Shown piece after piece: positions 6,253 to 14,778 of a DNA stretch of 35,800 bases (its first letter is position 1; each line of letters opens with the position of its first letter). Source of the stretch: an uncultured Aquimarina sp. (GTDB lineage Bacteria; Bacteroidota; Bacteroidia; Flavobacteriales; Flavobacteriaceae); NCBI GenBank assembly GCA_947496555.1, contig CANMDH010000050.1, forward strand, positions 1 through 35,800. Reading direction: 5' to 3'. The notes below the pieces were generated by a model, which did not search any database, was not told where the DNA came from, and was given only the letters and a program-made list of their open reading frames with translations. The translations under genes and the position numbers were made by a program.

Positions 6253-8613
6253 CTATTCCTTTAAAACCTTATGATATAAATCCGCCAAACGTATCTCCAG
6301 GAAAACAATGATCTTTTCAATAGGATCATTTGAGATATACATTGTATAAATTCTATTTTCGTACTTATCCTTAAGTTGTTTTAATGCCCCTTTCGGGTTT
6401 TTAATATCTTCCATTTTTAGATTCCATTTTTTCATGGAAGATAACATATCTGTATGCGCATTAAATTTCTTTTCGGCGATCTTCAAAGCTTCAACATCTT
6501 TTGGATTTTTGTAAGTATTAGCCTTTGCCTTGAGCAAGCTATGCTCATAACTCAAGTCTGAATTCACTTCCTGCCCTTCTTTGATTAACTTTTGAGAAGC
6601 TGCAAAAATCCAATTGTTATATAATTCTTTAAATTCTCCATAGCTATAAAGTGATTTTAAATATTCCAGTGCAGAATCTTTATAGTTTTTATCTCCTTTA
6701 ATCTCTGCTTTTCTCAAAGCTACTTTTAACAGCTCAAGCTCTTCCCTTTTTCTGGAAACCATGCGGTGAATACCTAATTCCTTCTCGACTACCTCAATTT
6801 GTTCTGTTATTTCAGAAGGAGTACCTTCATATACATGCTCTTCATAAGCGAAGCTTAACAAACGATTTCTTTGCCTGTTGAATTTAGGCTTTTTGAGCCC
6901 AAATGCATAATTATATCCAAAGGTAGCCGTGATTTCGCTTAAATTGTCAGAAGTATTACCAGACCTAAACAGTTGAATCACACTAACATTAAAATTGTGT
7001 TTTTCTTTCAGAATGTATCCAATGTTTAATCTTGCATTGCTAATTTGTGTAGTTCCTGCAGTATTTTGAGTCTGATTGTAAGACAACCCTAATCGTGTGC
7101 TCAGTGTTTTATTAAGAAAACGTTTTCCTAATCCTACATTTGGCCCCCAGGTTGTTGCATCTTCTGTACCAATTGTATTATAAGTGACATTGACACCAGT
7201 ATTCACATTAAAATCATTTTTTGGGAAGGAAATTGTATGATTAACTGCCATATTATGGAAAGTAGAAGCATCACCAATACGAACTATTCCTCCTTGCTCA
7301 TTAGCCACATCATTTAGGGCATAATTGAAAGATAAGTTTTGATTAGAATTTTCTTTTTGAGACAACACATAATTTATTCCAAGATTAGCATTCTGGGATA
7401 ACTGACGAAAATCTAAATCTTCAATTTCGTTATCCAACAGGTTATCGTCATTTATAATTTCAAATTGATTGGGCTTAACATTCGTAAATGTCTGAAAGTT
7501 AGAATACGACCCTGTTAAACTTAATCGATCTGAAACTACTAAGCCTGCATTGACAGCCCCAACAAATCGATTGGTTTCATTTGATTTCGAATTTTCCAGG
7601 TCGTCTCTTTGATAACCAACATTCATAGCAAGAGTAAGTTTATCCTTGAAAAAAGAACTTGCTGTATTTACGGTTATGTTTTCAAAATCATTATTAAAAA
7701 AATAAGCTCCTAAAGTTTCATATCCGGGATCAATACGCTCGTATCCTAATCCGACTACTGTCCTACCAACGCTATAATTTAAATTTGCTCTTATGGCATC
7801 GTAAAACTCTGTAGATGTTCTGTTATTGAATAAAGAACCGGCTAGTCCCGTACTTACTTCATCTGTTTCCTGAGACCTTAAATCTTGAGTAATTGCCGTA
7901 GATGCATATTCAACATTAAAAGTTAATGCCGAGGTTAATTTCACCTCTGTATTCAAACTGATAACCAAATTTTCTTTAGGAAGTACTCCTTTAGCTTCGG
8001 GTACTGAATCAATAGAGGTTATATTATCTTTAGCGTAAAAACCAATCAATCCAATTTTATAACGCTCTTTTTCAAAAGAGGTTTTTAATCCGTAGCCCAT
8101 TCGACTAAAAGCAGGTACTGTGCGTTCATCTCCGTCATCTGGAGTAGCTTTTAATAATTGCCCTGCCATTGCACTAATCTTGAACGCTCCAGGGGGAGTT
8201 AAATCTATACCTCCACCAGTAAATTGATGTCCGTTGAGCGTATAAGGAGAAAAAGTCATTGCTACATTTCCAATATGTGCGGTAGCCCATTTATATTTTG
8301 GGTGTAAGCTAATTCTATTGAAGTTAAAAGGTAGTGCATAATCCAGATTATCTCCTTGATTGGTAAAACTGTAGGAGATCGGAACCGCAAAACCATAAAT
8401 ATTTACATTGAGGTTACCTCGTAGAAAATAATTAAAAGCCTCTCGATTTGTATTTTGGTTTGAATCATAGAACACACCGTTGGCCGAAACAACACCATTT
8501 ACTTGAATAGGCTTAGACTTACCTACATTCTCAAAATCAATACTTTGCGAAAACAAGTTAGCCGAATATATCCAGACAATAGAAACAATAATTATCCTAA
8601 ACGCGTATTGCAT
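6253..8613 (-). CDS. predicted outer-membrane beta-barrel protein with helical tail
   Basis: A 786-aa exported protein. The signal peptide is residues 1-22 (FRIIIVSIVWIYSANLFSQ). Residues about 35-575 are a long series of alternating hydrophobic/polar strands with aromatic ends and short turns (ITYSFTN-, FNVEYAST-, LNIGYIL-, ATFGYNYAFG-like segments), the pattern of a large outer-membrane barrel. There is no TonB box or plug domain that I can see, so it is not a typical SusC or siderophore receptor. Residues about 580-786 are different: charged, helical, coiled-coil-like (EITEQIEVVEKELGIHRMV, REELELLKVALRKAEIKG), probably facing the periplasm. It is the last gene on the strand shared with the TANFOR/SprB operon and is separated from the lipocalin gene by a perfect hairpin, so it likely has its own promoter. 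It could be an outer-membrane anchor or exit pore for the surface proteins upstream; that is inference from position only. Confidence 0.7.
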   Translation of the reverse strand: MQYAFRIIIVSIVWIYSANLFSQSIDFENVGKSKPIQVNGVVSANGVFYDSNQNTNREAFNYFLRGNLNVNIYGFAVPISYSFTNQGDNLDYALPFNFNRISLHPKYKWATAHIGNVAMTFSPYTLNGHQFTGGGIDLTPPGAFKISAMAGQLLKATPDDGDERTVPAFSRMGYGLKTSFEKERYKIGLIGFYAKDNITSIDSVPEAKGVLPKENLVISLNTEVKLTSALTFNVEYASTAITQDLRSQETDEVSTGLAGSLFNNRTSTEFYDAIRANLNYSVGRTVVGLGYERIDPGYETLGAYFFNNDFENITVNTASSFFKDKLTLAMNVGYQRDDLENSKSNETNRFVGAVNAGLVVSDRLSLTGSYSNFQTFTNVKPNQFEIINDDNLLDNEIEDLDFRQLSQNANLGINYVLSQKENSNQNLSFNYALNDVANEQGGIVRIGDASTFHNMAVNHTISFPKNDFNVNTGVNVTYNTIGTEDATTWGPNVGLGKRFLNKTLSTRLGLSYNQTQNTAGTTQISNARLNIGYILKEKHNFNVSVIQLFRSGNTSDNLSEITATFGYNYAFGLKKPKFNRQRNRLLSFAYEEHVYEGTPSEITEQIEVVEKELGIHRMVSRKREELELLKVALRKAEIKGDKNYKDSALEYLKSLYSYGEFKELYNNWIFAASQKLIKEGQEVNSDLSYEHSLLKAKANTYKNPKDVEALKIAEKKFNAHTDMLSSMKKWNLKMEDIKNPKGALKQLKDKYENRIYTMYISNDPIEKIIVFLEIRLADLYHKVLKE

Positions 8614-8661
8614 TTTATCTTTTTTGGGGCTTATGTATTTAGTGAATTTTTCCCTTTAAAT

Positions 8662-8691
8662 AGGAGTATTATTAAGTTTAATAATACTCCT
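8662..8691. terminator. perfect 14-bp hairpin between lipocalin and barrel genes
   Basis: AGGAGTATTATTAA (8662-8675) and its exact complement (8678-8691) are separated by 2 nt. It lies 17 bp past the stop of the lipocalin-like gene on the minus strand and about 50 bp before the barrel-protein gene. The position suits a terminator or mRNA-stabilising stem. The following minus-strand bases lack a strong U-run, so factor-independent termination is not certain. Confidence 0.6.
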
Positions 8692-8707
8692 GATATTAAT
8701 TATATAA

Positions 8708-9112
8708 TTAGTTTCTTATATATACTTCTCGAGATCCTTGAAATGTAAAAGTAAGTTTACCATCAGGAAAAGTAATATTGAAATCATTCCCTCCTGTTGT
8801 ATTCCCTTCAACAGTAAAATTGTATATATCATTTCCTTTGTTTTCCCAGGTCCCTGACACTTGTATCTCGGTACAAGCTGTACCAGAATTGGGCTCAAGG
8901 TTATCGACACTTGTATAAGTACCATCTGCCTTAATGTCAAAAGTATCTTGTTTTTCACAATCAGAAATATTTACTTCTGTGTCGCCATCAAATCTAGCCT
9001 CAATTTGCCATTTTCCAACAATTGGATCTTGAGGTCCTCCGTCATCGTCACTACCACATGAGATGAACAAAGTGCTTAAAATTACAGTGGTTAATAAAAT
9101 TGCTTTTTTCAT
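8708..9112 (-). CDS. lipocalin-like surface lipoprotein
   Basis: A 134-aa lipoprotein. The signal peptide is MKKAILLTTVILSTLFIS with the lipidated Cys at residue 19, followed by GSDDDGG, an acidic stretch like the surface-export signal known for Flavobacteriia lipoproteins, so display on the cell surface is expected. The mature part begins DPIVGKWQIE, the typical first strand of the small lipocalin-like domains of this phylum. It continues with DTFDIKADGTYT, VSGTWENKGNDIYNFTV and GKLTFTFQGS strands, and has two Cys (in SDCEKQD and GTACTE) that could pair. It lies 118 bp downstream of the last operon gene and may be transcribed separately. The family assignment is by pattern; ligand and role are unknown. 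Confidence 0.75.
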   Translation of the reverse strand: MKKAILLTTVILSTLFISCGSDDDGGPQDPIVGKWQIEARFDGDTEVNISDCEKQDTFDIKADGTYTSVDNLEPNSGTACTEIQVSGTWENKGNDIYNFTVEGNTTGGNDFNITFPDGKLTFTFQGSREVYIRN

Positions 9113-9230
9113 TTGTTTAAAAAAATTAGTATTTATATTAATTATGAATTTTATTATTCTTTACTTTATTTTTATTGTATTAATTTCTGTTAGTTCCACA
9201 AAGTCAGGAGATTTTACAAAGAAGGTATTG

Positions 9231-9896
9231 TTAAACTAAATCCTCTTCTGTTATCCCCCCAATTTCCATAAGTTCTTCTCTTCTATGAGCTTTCAAAAAA
9301 GCTTCTGTCTTATAGTAACTATCTTTTTTTTCACCTTCCATCCATTCTCTCACTTCCTCTCCATATTCATAAACTAATTTGTGGTAATAATCTTTATCTA
9401 AAAGTTTTGCCAGCAGCAATCCCAAAGCATTATTTCTATGCATAGCGTCACATTCATGATTGACGTATTGCTCTAATCCTCTTATGGTGCTTTTTTCATT
9501 CAACATTTTAAAACCTCTGTTTTCCATAAATTCCATAACGGTGTTTGCCATAAAATCTATGTCACTTTCTTTGGTTATTGTAAAATCTGGACTGTCAAAA
9601 ATCTTATGATCACATAATCCAGCCTGAGATAACGGATAATGAGATGGTTTAATATCTTTAAGGGCGTACTCTTTTCCTACAGCAGAAATCATAATCTTTG
9701 CTAATGGAATAATACCTATTGAAAAAATAAAAGCTGCCTGTTGAATATCTGCATAGTCAAACACTGATATTCCGCATCTCTGGTAAACATTGCCATCAAT
9801 TTTTTCAAAACCATATTTGTAACTCTTAAAACCATAAGGTTTTAATCTATTTTTAAAAGCAGCATTTAGCTCTTTTTTTGTCTCTGAATATTTCAT
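9231..9896 (-). CDS. putative immunity protein for the upstream nuclease toxin
   Basis: A 221-aa cytosolic protein with no signal peptide, starting 3 nt after the stop of the 765-aa toxin-like gene. The N-terminal half (ETKKELNAAFKNRLKPYGFKS, then strands CGISVFDYAD and QQAAFIFSIGI) resembles the opening of DUF4304-type and related immunity-like folds, where a helix and GFK motif lead into a beta-sheet. The C-terminal half is helical and strongly acidic (ECDAMHRNNALGLLLAKLLDK, EVREWMEGEKKD, EELMEIGGITEEDL). Cytosolic location, acidic surface and direct coupling behind an exported nuclease-domain protein are the usual hallmarks of a cognate immunity protein in polymorphic toxin systems. I cannot name the exact family. 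The immunity role is inferred from context; that it is a real gene in the operon is secure. Confidence 0.65.
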   Translation of the reverse strand: MKYSETKKELNAAFKNRLKPYGFKSYKYGFEKIDGNVYQRCGISVFDYADIQQAAFIFSIGIIPLAKIMISAVGKEYALKDIKPSHYPLSQAGLCDHKIFDSPDFTITKESDIDFMANTVMEFMENRGFKMLNEKSTIRGLEQYVNHECDAMHRNNALGLLLAKLLDKDYYHKLVYEYGEEVREWMEGEKKDSYYKTEAFLKAHRREELMEIGGITEEDLV

Positions 9897-9899
9897 AAA

Positions 9900-12197
9900 T
9901 TAATATACTATTCTGAACATATCATAAACTTCGTCGATAACCTTACTTGTTGTATAAAAATCAATTTTTTTATCAAATAAAATCGAATTTGGTAAACTTA
10001 CTTCATCAATAAGTTCTCCTATACCATCAAAAAAATCACGCGCTCTTTGGCCTCTCGGTCTAATCGTAATTTCATTTCCGCTCTCTTTCAAGGCATTGTA
10101 AAACCACTTTTGATTTGGAGTACTGGTTTGAGTAGCCAATTTGGAAGCTTCAAAAGTATTTAATTCCTTATTAACACTACTCTTGGCATCTATAATTTTA
10201 AAAGGTTTTCCTGGTCCGTTATAGATTAGATTATCAATTCTTAGACTTTTCTCTATAACTTCACCATTGGTGTTTTTAATCTTAACATCAACAGTAATTT
10301 GCCTTCCTACATTTACATTTCCGAATTCATCACTTAAATGTCTTGTAACATTAATTTCGTGATTTTGCCATAGCTTTTTCGTTTCATCATTAAGGGTATT
10401 GTTAGTAGCCACAATTTCAGCCTCGGTTTCTGGGAAATCTTTTGCCTGTCTGTTTGTTGCGTCAAAAGTATTATTGGTTTTACCTTCTATGTCAATTTTT
10501 GTTCCTACAGATGTTGATGTCCCATCAGTATTTGAGTTTCCATTACCATCGGACAATTCCTTATACGTCTTTTTTAGTTCATCAACATAATTATTGATGG
10601 TTTGCCTAGGCACTCCTAATTCTTCAAATATTTCATAGCTTAAATCAATGAAAGCTTCTCTTTGATCCGCTTTTATATCACTCAGAACCCTTTTCCAACC
10701 TTTTATAAACAAGGCAGGGTTCTCTTGTGCTATATTTTTTAAAGTTTTAAAAAACTTACCACTTTGATGTAAACCAATTTTTGTCAAAATTCCCATTCCA
10801 ACCGCAGAGACACACTCTTTGGTATCGAAACCGAATTTGTAGTTTTCGGGATCATTGATTCCATCTGCCAATTTTGTTCCCTCATATATACAATCTACAG
10901 GAAGCTCAACAAGAAAAGGGGCTTTTGCCAAACCTTTAACACCCTCAAAGGCAATATCGGTTCTATTAACTCCTAATATAGCTTTTCCAATATCTTTCTG
11001 CTGCTCTGGACTACCAGACCAATAATAAATCGTCATTGTTTCAATAACAGTTGCAACTGCCATTGCAGAAGCAGCATTAGTAGCTCGTTCGGCTCCTATT
11101 GACTCTATAAGAGATGGAATCACAAACTCTGCTGAAAACGGAGCAAGTATAGCCACATATAATGGCGCTGTTACCATAATCTCTAACTCCTGAACCCATT
11201 CTGATTTGGTATAATCAATTGGCCCCATCTCACCCATGTTTTTTAGAATACAAGGGTTTCTTCTTAATACATGTGCTAATATCCTACTTTCTAATAATGG
11301 TTGAAATTTAGGTAGTGCTAATAAATCACTACAATCTTCTTTATACTCATTAGGTGGAGGTATATCTAATTGATAATACTCGTTTATAGCTAATACTTGT
11401 GCAGAAATCTTTTTTAGATGCGGTTTATTACCAAATCCTTTATCCCTGGTTTGATCATTATATATATCTATTAAAGCTTGTAAATTAAACCTTTCTTCTG
11501 TTTTTCCTAAATAAATCGAGATTGCCCAGTAATCTTTTTTTTCAGGCCTTCCTTCTTTACTATATATAATCCTTTCGGCTCTATTAGTAAATGGCATTAT
11601 ATGATTGGGCTTTTCTTTATCTTTTGATAAATCAGACCCCTCATAAACAGACTTCATCCTATCCTGAAATTCTTTCGAATAATCATTAAGATCTTTTTTT
11701 GATTTCTCTGCATCAAAACCAAGATAACTTTTATCTCCATAATTGATTAAACTATCTACATAAACCTTTTTCTTATGAAGAGTGTTATATTTCTTGGGCA
11801 CTATAGGTTCTAAGATCTTTCTATCTGTTAAGGTGAAAGCTACATAAACCTCTAATAAATTACTTTTATTAATTTCAATTAAATAATTATTTAATTGATC
11901 TAAGTAGTTAACATCTACACCGATATTATCATCTTCTATTATGTATTTCCTTTCGGAAGTATCGTTAACATACTTTGAGAGATAGGATTCCAGATATTCT
12001 TTTTTCTCTCCAACAAAATACACATACCAATTCAGGTTGGATTTCCCATAGGCATCATTTTCCTCATTTCTGTGAATTAGATAATTTACTTGGTCAATAC
12101 AACTTTTAGCTATTGGATCTATTCTGTTCTCTGTAGAGGTTGCAGAAACATTAAAAACTTGCAATAAGATATATATGTAAAGTATAATCTTTTTCAT
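9900..12197 (-). CDS. exported polymorphic-toxin-like protein with C-terminal nuclease domain
   Basis: A 765-aa protein with a signal peptide (KKIILYIYILLQVFNVSAT). Residues about 25-330 are a lysine-rich domain that I do not recognise. Residues about 332-390 are hydrophobic and small-residue rich (VTAPLYVAILAPFSAEFVIPS, ATNAASAMAVATVI), like the membrane-interacting middle of many polymorphic toxins. A low-complexity linker rich in Asn, Ser, Thr and Gly lies near residues 550-590. The C-terminal ~150 residues form a compact domain with Asp655 (RIDNLIYN), Asp670-x-Lys672 (FKIIDAKSS) and a downstream Gln-rich helix (KLATQTSTPNQKWFYNAL), fitting a PD-(D/E)xK restriction-endonuclease-fold toxin. 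It is coupled to a likely immunity gene (3-nt gap) and preceded (4-nt gap) by a two-TM protein. I infer a DNase or RNase effector delivered to or displayed at the cell surface. The nuclease fold is a motif-level call; delivery is unknown. Confidence 0.65.
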   Translation of the reverse strand: MKKIILYIYILLQVFNVSATSTENRIDPIAKSCIDQVNYLIHRNEENDAYGKSNLNWYVYFVGEKKEYLESYLSKYVNDTSERKYIIEDDNIGVDVNYLDQLNNYLIEINKSNLLEVYVAFTLTDRKILEPIVPKKYNTLHKKKVYVDSLINYGDKSYLGFDAEKSKKDLNDYSKEFQDRMKSVYEGSDLSKDKEKPNHIMPFTNRAERIIYSKEGRPEKKDYWAISIYLGKTEERFNLQALIDIYNDQTRDKGFGNKPHLKKISAQVLAINEYYQLDIPPPNEYKEDCSDLLALPKFQPLLESRILAHVLRRNPCILKNMGEMGPIDYTKSEWVQELEIMVTAPLYVAILAPFSAEFVIPSLIESIGAERATNAASAMAVATVIETMTIYYWSGSPEQQKDIGKAILGVNRTDIAFEGVKGLAKAPFLVELPVDCIYEGTKLADGINDPENYKFGFDTKECVSAVGMGILTKIGLHQSGKFFKTLKNIAQENPALFIKGWKRVLSDIKADQREAFIDLSYEIFEELGVPRQTINNYVDELKKTYKELSDGNGNSNTDGTSTSVGTKIDIEGKTNNTFDATNRQAKDFPETEAEIVATNNTLNDETKKLWQNHEINVTRHLSDEFGNVNVGRQITVDVKIKNTNGEVIEKSLRIDNLIYNGPGKPFKIIDAKSSVNKELNTFEASKLATQTSTPNQKWFYNALKESGNEITIRPRGQRARDFFDGIGELIDEVSLPNSILFDKKIDFYTTSKVIDEVYDMFRIVY

Positions 12198-12201
12198 AGA
12201 C

Positions 12202-12495
12202 TTAATTTTTAAGGAATTTTAATGACACCTTGTATAAGATTTTTAGAAAAGGATACGCTATTAATAAATGAACGAACGCAAGAATATATCTTCCAAAGGG
12301 CAATAACGAATCTATAGATAACAATATGAAAGTATAGATTTTTTGTTTTCCTGTACTTGAACCATTCTGATTCGTAAACTCTTCAAAATTGAAACAAATT
12401 TCAAATGCAAACCATAAAGCAAAAAAAGCAATTATTAGAGACCCCAAAATTATGACCAACTTAAATTGCCACCCTGTTGTTTTACTTTTTTCCAT
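12202..12495 (-). CDS. small two-TM membrane protein between TANFOR and toxin genes
   Basis: A 97-aa protein with a short basic N-terminus (EKSKTTGW), a first membrane segment at about residues 11-31 (LVIILGSLIIAFFALWFAF), a ~20-residue polar loop (EEFTNQNGSSTGKQK) and a second hydrophobic region at about 50-85 (ILLSIDSLLPF, ILAFVHLLIAYPFL). The tail is basic. It starts 6 nt after the TANFOR gene stop and ends 4 nt before the toxin gene start, so it is translated from the same message. No family is recognised. Small multi-pass proteins placed directly after a variable effector often protect against membrane-targeting toxins, so it may be the immunity partner of the TANFOR protein C-terminus. 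It could equally be an inner-membrane accessory. Confidence 0.6.
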   Translation of the reverse strand: MEKSKTTGWQFKLVIILGSLIIAFFALWFAFEICFNFEEFTNQNGSSTGKQKIYTFILLSIDSLLPFGRYILAFVHLLIAYPFLKILYKVSLKFLKN

Positions 12496-12501
12496 ATTAT
12501 C

Positions 12502-14730
12502 CTATAATTTGTAGTTTAACAAGATACCTTTATAGGCATACATTAATAATCCTTTTATCCGATCAATTATTTCTCTATCTGATTTATCTGCAATATCTTT
12601 TATCTCAAGCAAGATATCTGTTCCAACTTCTTTCGACTTCTCCATCAAATTATTCAGTGTTTCCTCATTTCCTTCCTCCTCTAGTACCTTTGAGAATATA
12701 TAAAGTGAAAGGTTCAATTCATTTTCATAAAAACTTTCCACATCTGAATCTAGGGCATTTTTTATTTGATCATCAATAGGAACAAGTTCGAATGTGATTA
12801 TATTCGAAGAGGAGTTTTCCTCTGGAATTATCTTCTCGAACTCCCTTTCATATGATAACACTAACTCATCTTCTTTGTCTTTTCCTTCTCGGTATAATTC
12901 TACAATTGCTTTTTTCAACAAATCTGTGACTCGTTTTTTATACTCCTCAGCATTTTCATTAGCCTCTTTAAGATTATTTTGAGCTTCATTAACCGAACTC
13001 TCAGCAACATTCATCTGCTCTTTTGCTTCTTCTTTTTCTTCATCTGTTTCTGCATTTTCAAAAGCCTCTTGAGCATCAAAATACTCATTGCTTGCTTGCT
13101 GTAAATCGTTAGCTGCTGTTATAATTTCTTGTTGTAGATTATCGGGTAAGTTTTCTTGTTGAATTTGGCTTACAATTGAGTTTACAATTTGATTTACTCT
13201 ATCTCTAGTAGTTGAACTTATATCTAGATTTAAAGCTTCGATAATAGCATTTCCAAGACTCAATAACGCCTCAATTTCGTCTCCTACATCATCCATACCA
13301 CTCCAATTAGGATCATAATCAGTTATCAGGATACCGTCTATAAGTTGGTAATCATTATTAATCTTAATATTATCAAAACTAATTCGTATTCGAGTATCAG
13401 AAAGATACGGTACGGTAATATATCCCCAACCACTGAAAACTCCATCTTGTCCTTCTACACGTTTAACCGTGACAGGAAATTCACCAGCTGTAAACACTTC
13501 ATTGATTCCAAGATCTGGAAGCGGTTCCTGATTTGCTATATCAATAACGGGCGTGACTCCACAAGTGAAGTCTTGACCACCTCTGGTTGTTGTGGTAAAC
13601 TCAAATATCCTAGAGTAGACATAGCCCCCATTCTCTCCACATTTTCCACCTACACGATATTCATAAGTTGTATTTTCTTCTAACCCTTGTATTTTGGCTT
13701 GTTCATTATATGCATTGACTACATACCAATTGGTGTTATCTCCATTTTTCTTACGATACTGTACTTTATACCTTTCAAAATCTCCTTGTTGCCAATATAC
13801 AGTTGCAGCACTATAACTGCTACTTTCTGCCAGAATATATTGAGGTTCATCACATTGCTTGGTATAATAAAAATGATAGATCTCACTATATCCATTATTT
13901 TTAAATAAAGAAAGTTCACTTACTCCGTCAGTCACTAATGTCCTAACTCTCCATGCATATGTTTTGTCAGGAAGTAATGGCGTTTCTCCTGGACCATACA
14001 ATAATGTATTAGATCTTGTCGTGGTTTGATAAATAGGTCTACTTGCTAAAAAAGCAGCTTGAGGATCAATATTAGTATCCCATATCTCTGCTAATGTAAA
14101 TTCATATTGTACATTGGTTGCATTAATATGTCTTGGCGTCCATGTAAAAATAATATTTTGTGGTTCCTTAAATGCAATACTTTCTCCTCTGGTAGGTAAG
14201 TTTAAAAATGGAGGATCATTAAGCACTATATATGCAGTTGCACAACCCCGATCAGAAATTAATTGGCCAGAGAGATAATCATATACCTCAAAACAAAACT
14301 GATATAAACCCGAAGGCATTGGTTGGCTATACTGAGCAGGAGAAATCCCAACAAGATTCTCTAGTTGAAAATAAGGTCTTAAATCGATATTAGAAAGTCG
14401 TCGCGGTATACCTCCATCTAAAGTAATAGGGTTTGCTCCTATCACCATATCTGCACTACGTGCAGAAAATCCAGTATTACCTTCAATATAAAGTTTTAAA
14501 ATTACCTGTCTATTAAATTCATTTGCATCACCGAGTACCAGATTTAAAATAAGGCGTTCACTATTTGCGGTAGCATAGTCTGATAATTTCACACTATATG
14601 GAGGAATCATTTGAGGCGTAGCTCGAACCGGAAGTTGTGCCTGCGTCCAAAATGGTGATAATAGACCGATTAGTAATAGTATTTTGTACAGTCTATTTTG
14701 GGTAATATGTATTTGGTTTTTGATTCTCAT
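12502..14730 (-). CDS. TANFOR-family protein with FN3 domain and helical C-terminal extension
   Basis: A 742-aa exported protein with a signal peptide at about residues 12-32 (LYKILLLIGLLSPFWTQA). Residues about 33-285 match the conserved body of Flavobacteriia proteins annotated as TANFOR domain-containing: TPQMIPPYSVKLSDYA, then LDGGIPRRLSNIDLRPYF, GLYQFCFEVYDY, NDPPFLNLPTRGES, NIIFTWTPRH and LLPDKTYAWRVRTL. A fibronectin-III domain follows at about 290-380 and a further strand-rich segment at 390-480 (GVFSGWGYITVPYL, DYDPNWSGMDDVGD). From about 480 the protein changes to an acidic, helical region with a coiled coil at about 533-600 and a charged C-terminus. That switch is typical of a conserved carrier fused to a variable tip. 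It is in the middle of the minus-strand operon, 48 nt after the lipoprotein gene. I infer a surface scaffold or carrier; the job of the C-terminal region is unknown. Confidence 0.8.
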   Translation of the reverse strand: MRIKNQIHITQNRLYKILLLIGLLSPFWTQAQLPVRATPQMIPPYSVKLSDYATANSERLILNLVLGDANEFNRQVILKLYIEGNTGFSARSADMVIGANPITLDGGIPRRLSNIDLRPYFQLENLVGISPAQYSQPMPSGLYQFCFEVYDYLSGQLISDRGCATAYIVLNDPPFLNLPTRGESIAFKEPQNIIFTWTPRHINATNVQYEFTLAEIWDTNIDPQAAFLASRPIYQTTTRSNTLLYGPGETPLLPDKTYAWRVRTLVTDGVSELSLFKNNGYSEIYHFYYTKQCDEPQYILAESSSYSAATVYWQQGDFERYKVQYRKKNGDNTNWYVVNAYNEQAKIQGLEENTTYEYRVGGKCGENGGYVYSRIFEFTTTTRGGQDFTCGVTPVIDIANQEPLPDLGINEVFTAGEFPVTVKRVEGQDGVFSGWGYITVPYLSDTRIRISFDNIKINNDYQLIDGILITDYDPNWSGMDDVGDEIEALLSLGNAIIEALNLDISSTTRDRVNQIVNSIVSQIQQENLPDNLQQEIITAANDLQQASNEYFDAQEAFENAETDEEKEEAKEQMNVAESSVNEAQNNLKEANENAEEYKKRVTDLLKKAIVELYREGKDKEDELVLSYEREFEKIIPEENSSSNIITFELVPIDDQIKNALDSDVESFYENELNLSLYIFSKVLEEEGNEETLNNLMEKSKEVGTDILLEIKDIADKSDREIIDRIKGLLMYAYKGILLNYKL

Positions 14731-14778
14731 AGTAGTATTAAATCTAACATATCATAAACTTTCTAGCCATTTTTCTAT

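Noticed and set aside
8873-8887. GGTACA-AGC-TGTACC palindrome
   Set aside because: It lies inside the lipocalin-like coding region; no sign of a separate function, chance is likely.
8716-9061. ORFs overlapping the lipocalin-like gene in other frames
   Set aside because: They lack the signal peptide and domain pattern that the 134-aa frame shows; they are shadows.
12477-13908. Several plus-strand ORFs opposite the TANFOR gene
   Set aside because: They are antisense to a long gene with clear domain matches, are rich in Ser, Ile and Phe as expected for reverse reading, and have no recognisable domains.
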